Notes under the pieces: model-generated
What the model was told of the DNA's origin: nothing
Database searches by the model: none
What the model saw: only the letters and a program-made list of their open reading frames with translations
Shown: positions 34,787-47,363 of the stretch, piece after piece
Position numbering within the stretch: position 1 is the stretch's first letter
Layout of the letters: every line of letters starts with the position of its first letter
Position numbers and translations under genes: made by a program
Source: Tardiphaga alba
GTDB taxonomy: Bacteria; Pseudomonadota; Alphaproteobacteria; Rhizobiales; Xanthobacteraceae
Reading direction: 5' to 3'
Assembly: GCF_018279705.1 (NCBI RefSeq)
Contig: NZ_CP036498.1
Span: forward strand, 4,171,001-4,235,000
Length of the DNA: 64,000 nucleotides

Positions 34787-36850
34787 ATGACCCTATCCAA
34801 TCCCGCCGACGGCCGTGACGATCCCTATCTCTGGCTCGAGGAGATCGACGGTGAAAGGGCGGTCGCCTGGGTCGATGCGCAGAACACCCGTACCGACGGC
34901 TTCCTGGTGGATGAAAGCTACCAGCGTGATTTCGATGCGGTTCTGAAGATCCTGGATGCCGATGATCGCATCCCGTTCGTCGGCAAGTCCGGCGACTACC
35001 TCTACAATTTCTGGAAGGACGCCGAGCACCCGCGCGGCCTGTGGCGACGCACGACGCTGGAGAGCTATCGCAAGGACAAGCCCGATTGGGACGTGCTGCT
35101 CGACATCGACGCACTGAATAAGGCCGAGGGCATTTCCTGGGCCTTCGCTGGTGCCGCACGTTCTCCGGACAAGACGCGCGCATTGGTCAGCCTGTCCTTC
35201 AACGGCACCGACGCCATCGAGGTGCGCGAATTCGACATCGCGACCAAGAGCTTTGTCACTGACGGCTTCGTGATCCCCAAGGCAAAGACGCAGGTGTCGT
35301 GGGTCGATGACAACACGCTGCTGGTCGGCAGCGCGCAGACGCCGGATGACAGCACCGAGGCCGGCTATACCCGCACCGTGAAACGCTGGACCCGCGGCAC
35401 GCCGCTGACGGCGGCGGAGACCGTGTTCGAGGTCGAGAAGCAGGATGTCGCGGCGTGGTTCGGCGTCAATCGCCGGCCCGGCCATGAAGGCCTGATGTTC
35501 TGGCGCGCACTGGACTTTACGCGCTCGCAGATCTTCGTCGAGCGCAAGCACGGCCCCCATGCAGGCCAGCGTCTGCAGCTGGAGCTGCCGGAAGAAATCA
35601 GCGTCGGCGCCGAAGCGAGTGACCTCCTGATCAGCCCGAAGCAGGACTGGACCGTTGGCGATCTCACCATCCCGGCCGGCGGGCTGGCCGTGATCGATCT
35701 CGCCAGCTTCCTCTCGGGCGCCCGCGATTTCGACATCGTCTTCAAGCCGACGCCGGAGCGTGCGCTGCAGTCATGGGCGGAGACGCGACACGGCATCGTG
35801 CTTGAGCTCCTGGACAATGTCCGCGGCCGCCTGTCCCTGCTGCGGCGGAGCGAGGCGGGCTGGCGGGAGACGCCCCTGCCCGGCCTGCCCGACAACGCCA
35901 CCATTTCCGCGCAGAATTTCGGCGGCGAGGATGATCCCAAGCTTGGCGAGGACGTGCTGTTCACCATCACCGGTTTCACCCGGCCGACAACCACGGCGCT
36001 GTGGAACGGGCGCAGCGCCCCGGAGAAACTGAAGAGCGCCCCGCGCAATTTCGATCCCGAGGGCATCGAGGTGCAGCAGCGCCATGCGGTGGCGGAGGAC
36101 GGGACGAAGATTCCGTATTTCCTAATCGGCAAGAACCTGTCGATGGCGACCGCGCCCCGGCCGACCATTCTCTACGGCTATGGCGGTTTCGAAGTCTCGC
36201 TGACGCCGTCCTATATGGCGATCGCCGGCAAGCTGTGGCTCGAACATGGCCATGCCTATGCCATCGCAAACATCCGCGGCGGCGGCGAATTCGGCCCGAG
36301 CTGGCATCTGGCCTCGCGCAAGAATACCAAGCATGTGGCCCATGACGACTTCGCTGCGGTGGCGCGTGACCTCGCTAACTCCGGCGTGACCACGGCCACA
36401 AAACTTGCCTGCCACGGCGGCAGCAATGGCGGCCTTCTGGTTGGCAACATGCTGACCCGCTATCCAAACCTGTTCGGTGCGATCTGGTGCAGCGTGCCGC
36501 TGCTCGACATGGCGCGCTACACCAAGCTACTCGCGGGACAAAGCTGGATCGCCGAATATGGCGATCCGGAAATTCCGGATGAGTGGGCCTATCTGCAGAA
36601 GTTCTCGCCCTATCACCTCGCCAAGGCCGGCCAGAACTATCCGCCGATCCTGATCACCACCAACCGCACCGACGACCGCGTGCATCCCGGCCACGCGCGA
36701 AAAATGGTGGCGCGTCTGCAGGAGCTGGGCTGTCCGGCCTGGTTCAACGAGACGGTGGCGGGCGGACACTCGGGCGCAGTGGACAACAGCAAGCAGGCGC
36801 AGAGCCAGGCGCTGGGTTACGCATTTCTGAGACGGACGATTGCGAAGTAA
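34787..36850 (+). CDS. prolyl oligopeptidase family serine peptidase (S9)
   Basis: A 687-residue protein. The N-terminal half is a seven-bladed beta-propeller domain (DPYLWLEEIDGERAVAWVDAQN at the start). The C-terminal alpha/beta-hydrolase domain carries the triad: Ser546 in HGGSNGG, an Asp near 627 in TNRTDDRVHPGH and His661 in AGGHSG. It cleaves short proline-containing peptides and is probably cytoplasmic or periplasmic (no clear signal peptide). The ATG at 34787 has GAGGT five bases upstream and is preferred to an ATG at 34769. It is monocistronic. Confidence 0.93.
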   Translation: MTLSNPADGRDDPYLWLEEIDGERAVAWVDAQNTRTDGFLVDESYQRDFDAVLKILDADDRIPFVGKSGDYLYNFWKDAEHPRGLWRRTTLESYRKDKPDWDVLLDIDALNKAEGISWAFAGAARSPDKTRALVSLSFNGTDAIEVREFDIATKSFVTDGFVIPKAKTQVSWVDDNTLLVGSAQTPDDSTEAGYTRTVKRWTRGTPLTAAETVFEVEKQDVAAWFGVNRRPGHEGLMFWRALDFTRSQIFVERKHGPHAGQRLQLELPEEISVGAEASDLLISPKQDWTVGDLTIPAGGLAVIDLASFLSGARDFDIVFKPTPERALQSWAETRHGIVLELLDNVRGRLSLLRRSEAGWRETPLPGLPDNATISAQNFGGEDDPKLGEDVLFTITGFTRPTTTALWNGRSAPEKLKSAPRNFDPEGIEVQQRHAVAEDGTKIPYFLIGKNLSMATAPRPTILYGYGGFEVSLTPSYMAIAGKLWLEHGHAYAIANIRGGGEFGPSWHLASRKNTKHVAHDDFAAVARDLANSGVTTATKLACHGGSNGGLLVGNMLTRYPNLFGAIWCSVPLLDMARYTKLLAGQSWIAEYGDPEIPDEWAYLQKFSPYHLAKAGQNYPPILITTNRTDDRVHPGHARKMVARLQELGCPAWFNETVAGGHSGAVDNSKQAQSQALGYAFLRRTIAK

Positions 36851-36855
36851 AGCAT

Positions 36856-36966
36856 CGTCATTCCGGGGCGCGCATGGCGCGAACCCGGAATCTCGATATG
36901 ATCGCGTTCCATTCCCTCACACGCCGGGATTCCGGGTTCGCGCCTGCCGCGCGCCCCGGAATGACA
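36856..36966. repeat. GTCATTCCGGGGCGCG palindrome
   Basis: CGTCATTCCGGGGCGCGCAT...GCGAACCCGGAATC is mirrored by GATTCCGGGTTCGCGCCTGC...GCGCGCCCCGGAATGACA. It is a different repeat class from the GTAGCCCGGATG type. It lies between the prolyl oligopeptidase and SDR genes, which run in the same direction. Confidence 0.8.
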
Positions 36967-36991
36967 GCCTAGCAGGCAAAGGATCATCACC

Positions 36992-37696
36992 ATGTCAGCC
37001 GGCAAAGTCGCCATCATCACTGCAGGCGGAAGTGGCATGGGGGCCGCTGCCGCCCGTCGCCTTGCAGCCGACGGTTTTTACGTCGCCATCCTGTCCTCGT
37101 CAGGCAAGGGCGAAGCGCTGGCGCAGGAGCTGGGTGGCATCGGCGTCACCGGCTTCAACCAGTCGCAGGACGATCTCAAGCGTCTGATCGACAGCACCAT
37201 GGCCAAATGGGGGCGCATCGATGCACTGGTGAACAGCGCAGGTCACGGCCCGCGCGCGCCGGTGCTCGAACTCACCGACGAGCAGTGGCACACCGGCATG
37301 GATGTCTACCTGATGAATGTGATCCGGCCGACGCGGCTGGTCGCGCCGATCATGCAGGCGCAGAAGGCAGGAAGCATCATCAATATCTCCACGGCATGGG
37401 CGTTCGAGCCATCGGCGATGTTTCCGACCTCGGCGGTGTTTCGCGCAGGGCTGGCGTCCTACACAAAACTGTTCGCCGATGCGTTCGCCGCGTCGAATGT
37501 GCGAATGAACAATGTGCTGCCGGGCTGGATCGACAGCCTGCCGGCCACCGAAGAGCGCCGCCAAAGCGTGCCGATGCAGCGCTATGGCAAAAGCGAGGAG
37601 ATCGCGGCCACCGTCGCCTTCCTCGCGTCCGATGGTGCGGGCTATATCACCGGCCAGAACATCCGCGTCGATGGCGGCATGACGCGATCGGTTTAG
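36992..37696 (+). CDS. SDR-family protein with altered catalytic motif
   Basis: A 234-residue Rossmann-fold short-chain dehydrogenase/reductase. The cofactor motif is TAGGSGMG (residues 10-17) and NSAGHG (81-86) is present. The active-site Ser133 is kept (NISTAW), but the expected YxxxK reads Ser147-Ala-Val-Phe-Arg151, so both Tyr and Lys are missing. The C-terminal IRVDGGMTRSV end is typical. The protein should bind NAD(P), but standard SDR catalysis is unlikely; it may use another residue or act as a binding protein. The substrate is unknown. It is convergent with the antiporter gene. Confidence 0.9.
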   Translation: MSAGKVAIITAGGSGMGAAAARRLAADGFYVAILSSSGKGEALAQELGGIGVTGFNQSQDDLKRLIDSTMAKWGRIDALVNSAGHGPRAPVLELTDEQWHTGMDVYLMNVIRPTRLVAPIMQAQKAGSIINISTAWAFEPSAMFPTSAVFRAGLASYTKLFADAFAASNVRMNNVLPGWIDSLPATEERRQSVPMQRYGKSEEIAATVAFLASDGAGYITGQNIRVDGGMTRSV

Positions 37697-37717
37697 TCAT
37701 AGATCGCGTCAATAGCA

Positions 37718-39394
37718 CTACACCACGCCGGTTGCGCCGATCTGCAGGAGCATCGCCTTGGCGATCTCCTGTTCGCCCATGATCACGACATTGGCGCCGT
37801 GATATTTGAGATGCGCGACTTCCTCGTCGGAATGCGCACGAGCGATGATCGGCAGCGTCGGCGCCAGCGCACGGGCCTTGGCGACGATCTGGCCACCTTC
37901 GAACGCATCCGGAATGGCAACGAGAAGACCGCGGGCCTGGCCGATATTGGCGGCCTGCAGCATGTCCGGCGCCGCCGCATTGCCGGTGATCACGTCCACA
38001 TGGCTTTCACGCAAACGCTCGACCACACCCGGCGTATCCTCGATGACGAGGAACGGCATCGACGCGGCACGCAGCGCCGTCGAGACCACACTGCCGACGC
38101 GGCCGTGGCCGACCAGCACGACGTGATTGGTGAGTTCGGACACCGGCGGGGGATCACGCACCACCGGCTTGGCCGGATCGGGCGGGCCCACCGGCTGCGG
38201 TTCAGCTTCCTCCTTGGCCACCATGCGATCGAGAATCGCGAAGAAGACCGGGTTGATCATGATCGAGATGATCGCCCCGGCCAGCACCAGATCACGGCCG
38301 CGATCCGGCAATAGCGCGAGGCTGACGCCGAGGCCGACGAGAATGAAAGAGAATTCGCCGATCTGCGCCAGCGACGCCGAGATCGTCAGCGCGGTCGATT
38401 GCGGATAACCGAACAGGCGCACGATGCCGAAGGCCGCGACGGATTTGCCGATCAGGATGATGAAGACGGTGGCCAGCAGCGGCAAGGGATCGCGCAGGAT
38501 GATGCTGGGATCGACCAGCATGCCGACCGAGACGAAGAACAGCACCGCGAACGCGTCGCGCAGCGGCAGGGTTTCGTTGGCAGCGCGCTGGCTGAGTTCG
38601 GATTCGCTGAGGATCATGCCGGCGAAGAAGGCGCCCAGTGCGAAAGACACATCGAACACCACGGCCGCACCGAAAGCCACGCCGAGCGAGATCGCGAACA
38701 CGGCGAGGCGAAACAGCTCACGTGAGCCGGTGTGGGCGACGTAATGCAGCATCGCGGGAATGACGCGACGGCCGACCACCAGCATGAAGATGACGAAGCC
38801 GGCAACCTTGCCGAGCGTGACGAGGAGCGGCGTCACCAGCGCCGACAAATCGCCGCCGCCCTGGCCTTTCAGCAGCGGCGCGATGGCCGGCAGCAGCACC
38901 AGCGTCAACACCATCGCAAGATCTTCGACGATCAGCCAGCCGATGGCGATGCGTCCACGCTCGCTATCGAGCAGGCGGCGCTCCTGCAGCGCGCGGAGCA
39001 GCACGACGGTCGATGCGACCGACAGCGCGAGGCCGAAGACGAGGCCGCCGCCGAGGCCCCAGCCCATCACTTCGCCGAGCGCGATGCCGAGCACCGTCGC
39101 CACCGCAATCTGCACGACCGCGCCGGGGATGGCGATGTTCTTGACCGAGAGCAGATCCTTCAACGAGAAATGCAGGCCGACACCGAACATCAGGAGAATG
39201 ATGCCGATTTCAGCGAGTTCGTTGGCGAGCCCCTGATCCGCGACATAGCCCGGAGTGAACGGCCCCATCAGCACGCCGGCAAGGAGATAACCAACCAGCG
39301 GCGAGATGCGTATGCGCTGTGCAACCACACCGAGAATGAAAGCCAGCACGAGGCCGACGACGACGGTCGAAATCAGAGGGGTATTGTGCTCCAT
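37718..39394 (-). CDS. CPA2-family monovalent cation:proton antiporter (YbaL/KefB-like) with TrkA-N domain
   Basis: A 558-residue membrane protein. About 12 hydrophobic segments span residues 5-390 (GYLLAGVLMGPFTPGYV, VASTVVLLRALQER, FALGAFFAGMILSESELS). They are followed by a Pro-rich linker and a cytoplasmic RCK/TrkA-N domain with the dinucleotide motif GHGRVG (about 428). It exchanges K+ or Na+ for protons; the RCK domain senses NAD(H) or ligands. No KefG-like ancillary gene is adjacent. It is convergent with the SDR gene. Confidence 0.93.
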   Translation of the reverse strand: MEHNTPLISTVVVGLVLAFILGVVAQRIRISPLVGYLLAGVLMGPFTPGYVADQGLANELAEIGIILLMFGVGLHFSLKDLLSVKNIAIPGAVVQIAVATVLGIALGEVMGWGLGGGLVFGLALSVASTVVLLRALQERRLLDSERGRIAIGWLIVEDLAMVLTLVLLPAIAPLLKGQGGGDLSALVTPLLVTLGKVAGFVIFMLVVGRRVIPAMLHYVAHTGSRELFRLAVFAISLGVAFGAAVVFDVSFALGAFFAGMILSESELSQRAANETLPLRDAFAVLFFVSVGMLVDPSIILRDPLPLLATVFIILIGKSVAAFGIVRLFGYPQSTALTISASLAQIGEFSFILVGLGVSLALLPDRGRDLVLAGAIISIMINPVFFAILDRMVAKEEAEPQPVGPPDPAKPVVRDPPPVSELTNHVVLVGHGRVGSVVSTALRAASMPFLVIEDTPGVVERLRESHVDVITGNAAAPDMLQAANIGQARGLLVAIPDAFEGGQIVAKARALAPTLPIIARAHSDEEVAHLKYHGANVVIMGEQEIAKAMLLQIGATGVV

Positions 39395-39543
39395 GCCGCT
39401 TTTTGCCGCATGGGAGCGTGGGATGCCAGAGTCAAATGAGGCTACTCATGGTCGCAGCCTCAAACGATGTCGTTATCGCGGCGAATGGTTGTGATGGCGG
39501 GGCCGAATACCTAACTATCTCTGTTAGGGCATTCAATTCTCAG

Positions 39544-39623
39544 CGTCATTGCGAGCGCAGCGAAGCAATCCAGCCTTCTTGCGGCTTTCTGGATTGCTTC
39601 GTCGCTGCGCTCCTCGCAATGAC
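39544..39623. repeat. CGTCATTGCGAGCGCAGCG palindrome
   Basis: CGTCATTGCGAGCGCAGCGA...GCAATCCAG is mirrored by CTGGATTGC...CGCTGCGCTCCTCGCAATGACG with a short loop. This is the well-known CGTCATTGCGAG-type rhizobial repeat. It lies just beyond the alaS stop codon. Confidence 0.82.
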
Positions 39624-39628
39624 GACCT

Positions 39629-42304
<2,676 letters not shown>

Positions 42305-42466
42305 ACCCGTCCAATCACGCCTGAAAACGGCCGCGGCAAATCCCGCGGCCTCGTGCCACAACCGGTCGCTTTTAGACCGGGGGGCACACGCCTGTCCAGA
42401 AACTGTGCAGGTGAATCATGGGGTTGCCGCGCTAGCACAGGGCCGTGGATGGATGCTGCAACCGCG

Positions 42467-42495
42467 TTGACAGTTTCCGGGAACGTGTGGTCTTG
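42467..42495 (+). promoter_or_regulatory. candidate promoter(s) of the glycine cleavage operon
   Basis: TTGACA (42467-42472) is a perfect -35 element; TCTTGT at 42491-42496 (18-base spacing) is a weak -10. Overlapping it, GGAAC (42480-42484)-N17-CGTT (42502-42505) formally fits the EcfG stress consensus, but that match is expected about once by chance in a window this size. The riboswitch begins about 20 bases downstream, which supports transcription starting here. Confidence 0.5.
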
Positions 42496-42514
42496 TGCCG
42501 ACGTTGAACGACGT

Positions 42515-42735
42515 CACGTCGGGAGAGACCGATCCTGAGAGGGATCGGCGCCGAAGGAGCAACCGCCCCGGAAACTCTCAGGCAAAAGGACCGTGTGACG
42601 GACTAAGCATCTGGAAAGAGGCGCTGCGGGTGACCCGTGAGCGCCCGCCGACGGGATAATACTCTCAGGCACAGCGACAGATGGGGCTTCTGCGACACCC
42701 GCCGGGAATCTGCCCGGGGGAACCGCGAGGGCCCC
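42515..42735 (+). ncRNA. tandem glycine riboswitch (gcvT motif)
   Basis: Two glycine aptamers lie head to tail upstream of gcvT. Aptamer 1 (about 42515-42602) has GGGAGAGACCG, GCGCCGAAGGAGCAA and CTCTCAGGCAAAAGGAC. Aptamer 2 (about 42606-42690) has CTGGAAAGAGGCGC, GCGCCCGCCGACGGG and ACTCTCAGGCACAGCGACAG. The GC-rich stretch 42697-42735 (CCGCCGGG ... CCCGGGGGAA) is the likely expression platform. In this class glycine binding turns on the cleavage operon, so excess glycine is degraded. Confidence 0.95.
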
Positions 42736-42741
42736 TATTCG

Positions 42742-43890
42742 ATGCTTGCAACCGACAAAAATTCAACTTTGAAACAAACGCCGCTCCACGCGCTGCATGT
42801 GGCGCGCGGCGGCAAGATGGTGCCCTTCGCCGGCTACGACATGCCGGTGCAATATGCCACCGGCGTGCTCAAGGAACATCTCCACACCCGCACAGCGGCA
42901 GGCCTGTTCGACGTGTCCCATATGGGACAGATCGTGCTGCGGGCCAAATCCGGCAAGGTCGAGGATGCCGCGCTGGCGCTGGAAAAACTGGTGCCGATGG
43001 ACATCCTGTCTCTCGCGCCGGGCCGCCAGCGCTATGCGCAGTTCACCAATGAGACCGGCGGCATTCTCGACGACCTGATGGTGGCGAATTTCGGCGATCA
43101 CCTGTTTCTCGTGGTCAACGCCGCCTGCAAATCGGAAGACGAAGCGCATCTGCGCAAGCATCTCGCCGATACCTGCATCATCGAGCCCCTGCCCGACCGC
43201 GCACTGATCGCGCTGCAGGGGCCGAAGGCTGCGGATGTACTCGCAAGATTCTGCCCGGAAGCGCCTGACATGAAGTTCATGGATGCCGGTCCGCATCAGG
43301 TGAACGGAATCGCCTGCTTTGTGTCCCGCTCTGGCTACACGGGCGAGGACGGCTACGAAATCTCGATCCCGAATGATCAGGCCGAAGCGCTCACCGCCGC
43401 TTTGCTCGACCATCCCGACGTGCTGCCGATTGGCCTCGGCGCCCGCGACAGCCTGCGGCTGGAAGCCGGCATGTGCCTTTACGGCCATGACATCGATACG
43501 ACGACAACGCCCGTCGAAGGCAATCTGATCTGGTCGATCCAGAAGAGCCGCCGCACCGGCGGCGCGCGGGCCGGCGGTTTTTTCGGCAGCGAGGCGATTC
43601 TCGCACAGCTCGATGGCGGCGCGTCGCGCCAGCGCGTTGGGTTGAAGCCCGAGGGTCGCGCACCGGTCCGCGAAGGCGTGCTGCTATTTGCGGATGCGAC
43701 CTCCAGCGATCCCATCGGCAAGGTCACGTCCGGCGGTTTCGGCCCGAGCATCTCGGCGCCGATCGCCATGGGTTATCTGCCCACGTCACACGCCAAAGAG
43801 GGGACTACGGTATTTGCCGAATTGCGCGGCCAACGCATGCCGATGACCGTCGCCCCCATGCCTTTCGTCCCGAACAACTACAAGCGTTGA
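42742..43890 (+). CDS. gcvT: glycine cleavage system aminomethyltransferase (T protein)
   Basis: A 382-residue T protein, which takes the aminomethyl group from lipoyl-H protein to tetrahydrofolate, releasing ammonia. Landmarks are GGKMVPFAGYDMPVQY, GLFDVSHMGQI, SRSGYTGEDGYEI (folate-site region) and GLGARDSLRLEAGMCLYGHD. The frame is open back into the riboswitch, but the ATG at 42742 gives the family N-terminus and lies after the expression platform. gcvH follows 11 bases later. Confidence 0.97.
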   Translation: MLATDKNSTLKQTPLHALHVARGGKMVPFAGYDMPVQYATGVLKEHLHTRTAAGLFDVSHMGQIVLRAKSGKVEDAALALEKLVPMDILSLAPGRQRYAQFTNETGGILDDLMVANFGDHLFLVVNAACKSEDEAHLRKHLADTCIIEPLPDRALIALQGPKAADVLARFCPEAPDMKFMDAGPHQVNGIACFVSRSGYTGEDGYEISIPNDQAEALTAALLDHPDVLPIGLGARDSLRLEAGMCLYGHDIDTTTTPVEGNLIWSIQKSRRTGGARAGGFFGSEAILAQLDGGASRQRVGLKPEGRAPVREGVLLFADATSSDPIGKVTSGGFGPSISAPIAMGYLPTSHAKEGTTVFAELRGQRMPMTVAPMPFVPNNYKR

Positions 43891-43901
43891 GGAACTGACC
43901 C

Positions 43902-44267
43902 ATGACCACCCTCTACACCGAAGACCACGAATGGCTGCAGATCGATGGCGACATCGTCACCGTCGGCATCACCGATTTCGCGCAGTCGCAGCTCGGCGAT
44001 GTCGTCTTTGTCGAACTGCCCAAGATCGGCCGCACGCTGAAGAAGGCCGAAGCCGCCGCCGTGGTGGAATCGGTGAAGGCTGCCTCCGACGTCTATGCGC
44101 CGATCTCCGGCGAAGTGGTGGAGATCAATGACGGCCTCGCGGCCGAACCGGCGCTGGTGAATTCCGATGCCGAAAGCAAGGCCTGGTTCTTCAAGCTGAA
44201 GCTCGCCGACAAGAGCGAACTCGACGGCCTGATGGATGCCGAAGCCTATAAGGCGCACAGCGCCTGA
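43902..44267 (+). CDS. gcvH: glycine cleavage system H protein
   Basis: A 121-residue lipoyl carrier protein shuttling intermediates between P, T and L proteins. The lipoylated Lys59 lies in [14 protein letters not shown], and the fold is marked by [13 protein letters not shown] at the start and VELPKIG in the middle. It is co-transcribed with gcvT (11-base gap). A dispersed palindrome separates it from gcvP. Confidence 0.98.
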   Translation: MTTLYTEDHEWLQIDGDIVTVGITDFAQSQLGDVVFVELPKIGRTLKKAEAAAVVESVKAASDVYAPISGEVVEINDGLAAEPALVNSDAESKAWFFKLKLADKSELDGLMDAEAYKAHSA

Positions 44268-44276
44268 TCGGTGATC

Positions 44277-44365
44277 CGTAGGGTGGGCAAAGCGTAGCGT
44301 GCCCACCTTCACCTGCACTGCACTTGAAGGTGGGCACGTCGCTTCGCACCTTTGCCCACCCTACG
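44277..44365. repeat. CGTAGGGTGGGCAAAGCG palindrome inside the gcv operon
   Basis: CGTAGGGTGGGCAAAGCGTA...CGTGCCCACCTTCA is mirrored by TGAAGGTGGGCACG...CTTTGCCCACCCTACG, giving a long cruciform. It lies between gcvH and gcvP and could make a processing or attenuation point within the operon. Confidence 0.82.
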
Positions 44366-44383
44366 ATATTCGAGGAACATTTG

Positions 44384-47244
44384 ATGACCCCGAGCACATC
44401 TGCTGACGTTGCCACCGATTTCGTGCGCCGCCATCTCGGTCCCTCGCCGTCCGATATCCAGGCGATGCTGGAGACGGTGAGCGCCAAGAGCCTGTCCGGC
44501 CTGATGAGCGAGACGCTGCCGGGCTCGATCCGCCAGAAGGCGCCGCTCGACACCGGCCGCGCGCTCAGCGAGACCGAAGCACTGGCGCATATGACGGAGC
44601 TGGCACAGGGCAACAAGGTCTTCACCTCACTGATCGGCCAAGGCTATCATGGCACGGTGCTGCCGACCGTGATCCAGCGCAACATCCTGGAAAATCCGGC
44701 CTGGTACACGGCCTATACGCCGTATCAGCCGGAGATCAGCCAGGGCCGCCTGGAAGCGCTGTTCAACTTCCAGACCATGATCTGCGACCTCACCGGCCTC
44801 GATGTCGCCAACGCGTCGCTGCTCGATGAAGGCACTGCCGCCGCCGAAGCGATGGCGCTGGCCGAGCGTGCGTCCTCGGTGCAGACCAAGACCTTCTTCG
44901 TCGATCACGAAGTGCATCCGCAGACGCTGGCGGTGCTGCGGACCCGCGCCGAGCCGCTCGGCTGGTCACTGCAGGTGGGCAATCCCCTCACCGATCTCGA
45001 CAGCGCCGATGTGTTCGGCGCGCTGCTGCAATATCCCGGCACGACGGGCGTCGTGCGCGATCTCAAGCCGGCGATCGCCACGCTGAAGGCCAAGGGCGCG
45101 CTTGCTGTTGTTGCTGCTGATCTGCTGGCACTCACGCTGCTCGCGTCGCCCGGCGATCTCGGTGCCGACATCGCCGTCGGTTCTGCGCAGCGTTTTGGCG
45201 TGCCGATGGGCTATGGCGGTCCGCATGCCGGCTATATGTCGGTGCGCGATGCCATCAAGCGCTCGATTCCCGGCCGCCTCGTCGGCCTGTCCATCGATTC
45301 GCGCGGCGAGCCGGCCTATCGGCTAGCGCTGCAGACCCGCGAACAGCATATCCGCCGCGAAAAGGCGACGTCGAATATCTGCACCGCGCAGGTGCTGCTC
45401 GCCGTCATCGCCTCCATGTATGCGGTCTATCATGGCCCGAAGGCCTCAAGCACATCGCCCGCACCACGCATCGTCGCGCGCTGACGCTGGCGGCCGGCCT
45501 CAAACAGCTCGGCTTCGTACCGGAAAGCGAAGCCTTCTTCGACACGATCACGCTCAAGGTCGGCGACAAGCAGGCCGGCATCATCGCTCTCGCGCAGGCC
45601 GAGAAGATCAATCTGCACATCGGTAACGGCACCATCGGCATCGCGCTCGACGAGACGACGACGCCCGAAACGGTGGAAGCCATCTGGCGCGCCTTCGGCG
45701 GCAAGCTCGGCTATAGCGATGTCGAACACGGTGTCAGCGATGGCCTGCCGGCTGCGCTGAAGCGCTCGTCGCCGTTCATGACGCATCCGGTCTTCCACAG
45801 CCACCGCTCGGAAACCGAACTGCTCCGTTACATGCGCAAACTTTCGGACCGCGATCTTGCGCTCGATCGCGCGATGATCCCGCTCGGCTCCTGCACCATG
45901 AAGCTGAACGCCACCACCGAAATGATGCCGCTGACCTGGCCCGCCTGGGGCTCGCTGCACCCGTTCGTGCCGGCCGATCAGGCCAAGGGTTATCATCAGC
46001 TCTTCACCACGCTGGAGAAGTGGCTGTGCGACATCACCGGCTATGATGCCGTGTCGCTGCAGCCGAACTCCGGCGCGCAGGGCGAATATGCCGGCCTGCT
46101 CGCCATCCGCGGCTATCATGCGGCGCGCGGCGATCATCAGCGCACGATCTGCCTGATCCCCTCCTCCGCCCACGGCACCAACCCGGCCTCCGCCGCGATG
46201 GTCGGCATGAGCGTCGTCGTCGTGGCCTGCGACAAGGATGGCAATGTCGATGTGAACGACCTGCGCGCGAAAGCCGAGAAGCATTCGGCCAATCTCGCGG
46301 CGATCATGATCACCTATCCGTCGACCCATGGCGTGTTCGAGGAGCATATCCGCGACATCTGCGACATCGTCCATGAACATGGCGGTCAGGTCTATCTCGA
46401 CGGCGCCAACATGAATGCACAGGTTGGCCTCTCGCGCCCCGGCGAATATGGCGCCGATGTCAGCCATCTCAACCTGCACAAGACTTTCTGCATCCCGCAT
46501 GGCGGCGGCGGCCCCGGCATGGGCCCGATCGGCGTCAAGGCGCATCTCGCGCCTTACCTGCCCGGCCATCCCGCAACCAAGGCGGATGCGCCGGTCGGTC
46601 CGGTCTCGGCTGCGCCTTACGGCTCGGCGTCGATCCTGACCATCTCCTATATCTACATCCTGATGATGGGCGGCGCCGGCCTCACCTCGGCCACCGAAGT
46701 CGCGATCCTGAACGCGAACTACGTGGCAGCCCGGCTCGATCCGCATTTCCCCGTGCTCTATCGCAATCACAATGGCCGCGTGGCGCATGAATGCATCATC
46801 GATCCGCGTCCGCTGAAGGCGACATCGGGCGTCACCGTGGACGACATCGCCAAACGGTTGATCGATTACGGCTTCCACGCGCCGACCATGAGCTTCCCCG
46901 TCGCGGGCACGCTGATGATCGAACCGACGGAATCGGAATCGAAGGCGGAGCTGGATCGCTTCTGCGATGCAATGATCGCGATCCGCAAGGAAATCGCCGA
47001 CGTGGAAGGCGGTCGCTTCAAGATCGAAGCCTCGCCGCTGCGTCATGCGCCGCATACGGTGCATGACATCGCCGAAGACGACTGGACGCGCGCCTATACA
47101 CGCGCCGAAGGTTGCTTCCCCGCCGGCACGTCGCGCACCGACAAATACTGGTGCCCGGTCGGCCGCGTCGATAATGTCTATGGCGACCGCAACCTCGTCT
47201 GCTCGTGCCCGCCGATGGAGGACTACGCACAGGCGGCGGAGTAG
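44384..47244 (+). pseudogene. gcvP: glycine dehydrogenase (P protein), single-base frameshift
   Basis: A PLP-dependent glycine decarboxylase of the long single-chain type (about 953 residues when restored). The start (ATG 44384 with GAGGA upstream) runs to [24 protein letters not shown], then shifts at 45437-45440: one base is missing, and the +1 frame continues with [18 protein letters not shown] up to the normal end at 47244. The first frame stops at 45484. The PLP lysine is intact downstream (NLHKTF, codon at 46480). All other domains look normal, so the shift may be a sequencing error in CCCGA. If real, the P protein would be inactive and the riboswitch operon incomplete. Confidence 0.93.
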
Positions 47245-47253
47245 AATCGACTG

Positions 47254-47351
47254 TCGTCGCCCGGCTTGACCGGGCGACCCAGTACGCACCGCTATCGATG
47301 AATGTCGCAAAACCTGCGATTACTGGACCACCCGCTTTCGCGGGTGGTGAC
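47254..47351. repeat. GTCGCCCGGCTTGACCGGGCGAC palindrome pair
   Basis: A small hairpin GTCGCCCGG-CTTGA-CCGGGCGAC is followed by a second, CCACCCGC-TTTC-GCGGGTGG, ending GTGAC. The block lies between the convergent gcvP and DUF892 genes. It is typical of dispersed GTCGCCCGGCTTGACCGGG-type elements and probably functions as a bidirectional transcript end. Confidence 0.75.
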
Positions 47352-47363
47352 AAGTGAGTTTGA

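Noticed and set aside
42480..42505. EcfG-type GGAAC-N17-CGTT match upstream of the glycine riboswitch
   Set aside because: With two allowed spacings, about one such match is expected by chance in a window this size, and it overlaps a better TTGACA element; not claimed as a stress promoter.
45430..47310. A 626-codon open frame on the strand opposite gcvP
   Set aside because: Arises from GC-rich codon bias; composition is His/Arg/Ala-rich with no family resemblance, while the gcvP reading on the other strand is unmistakable.
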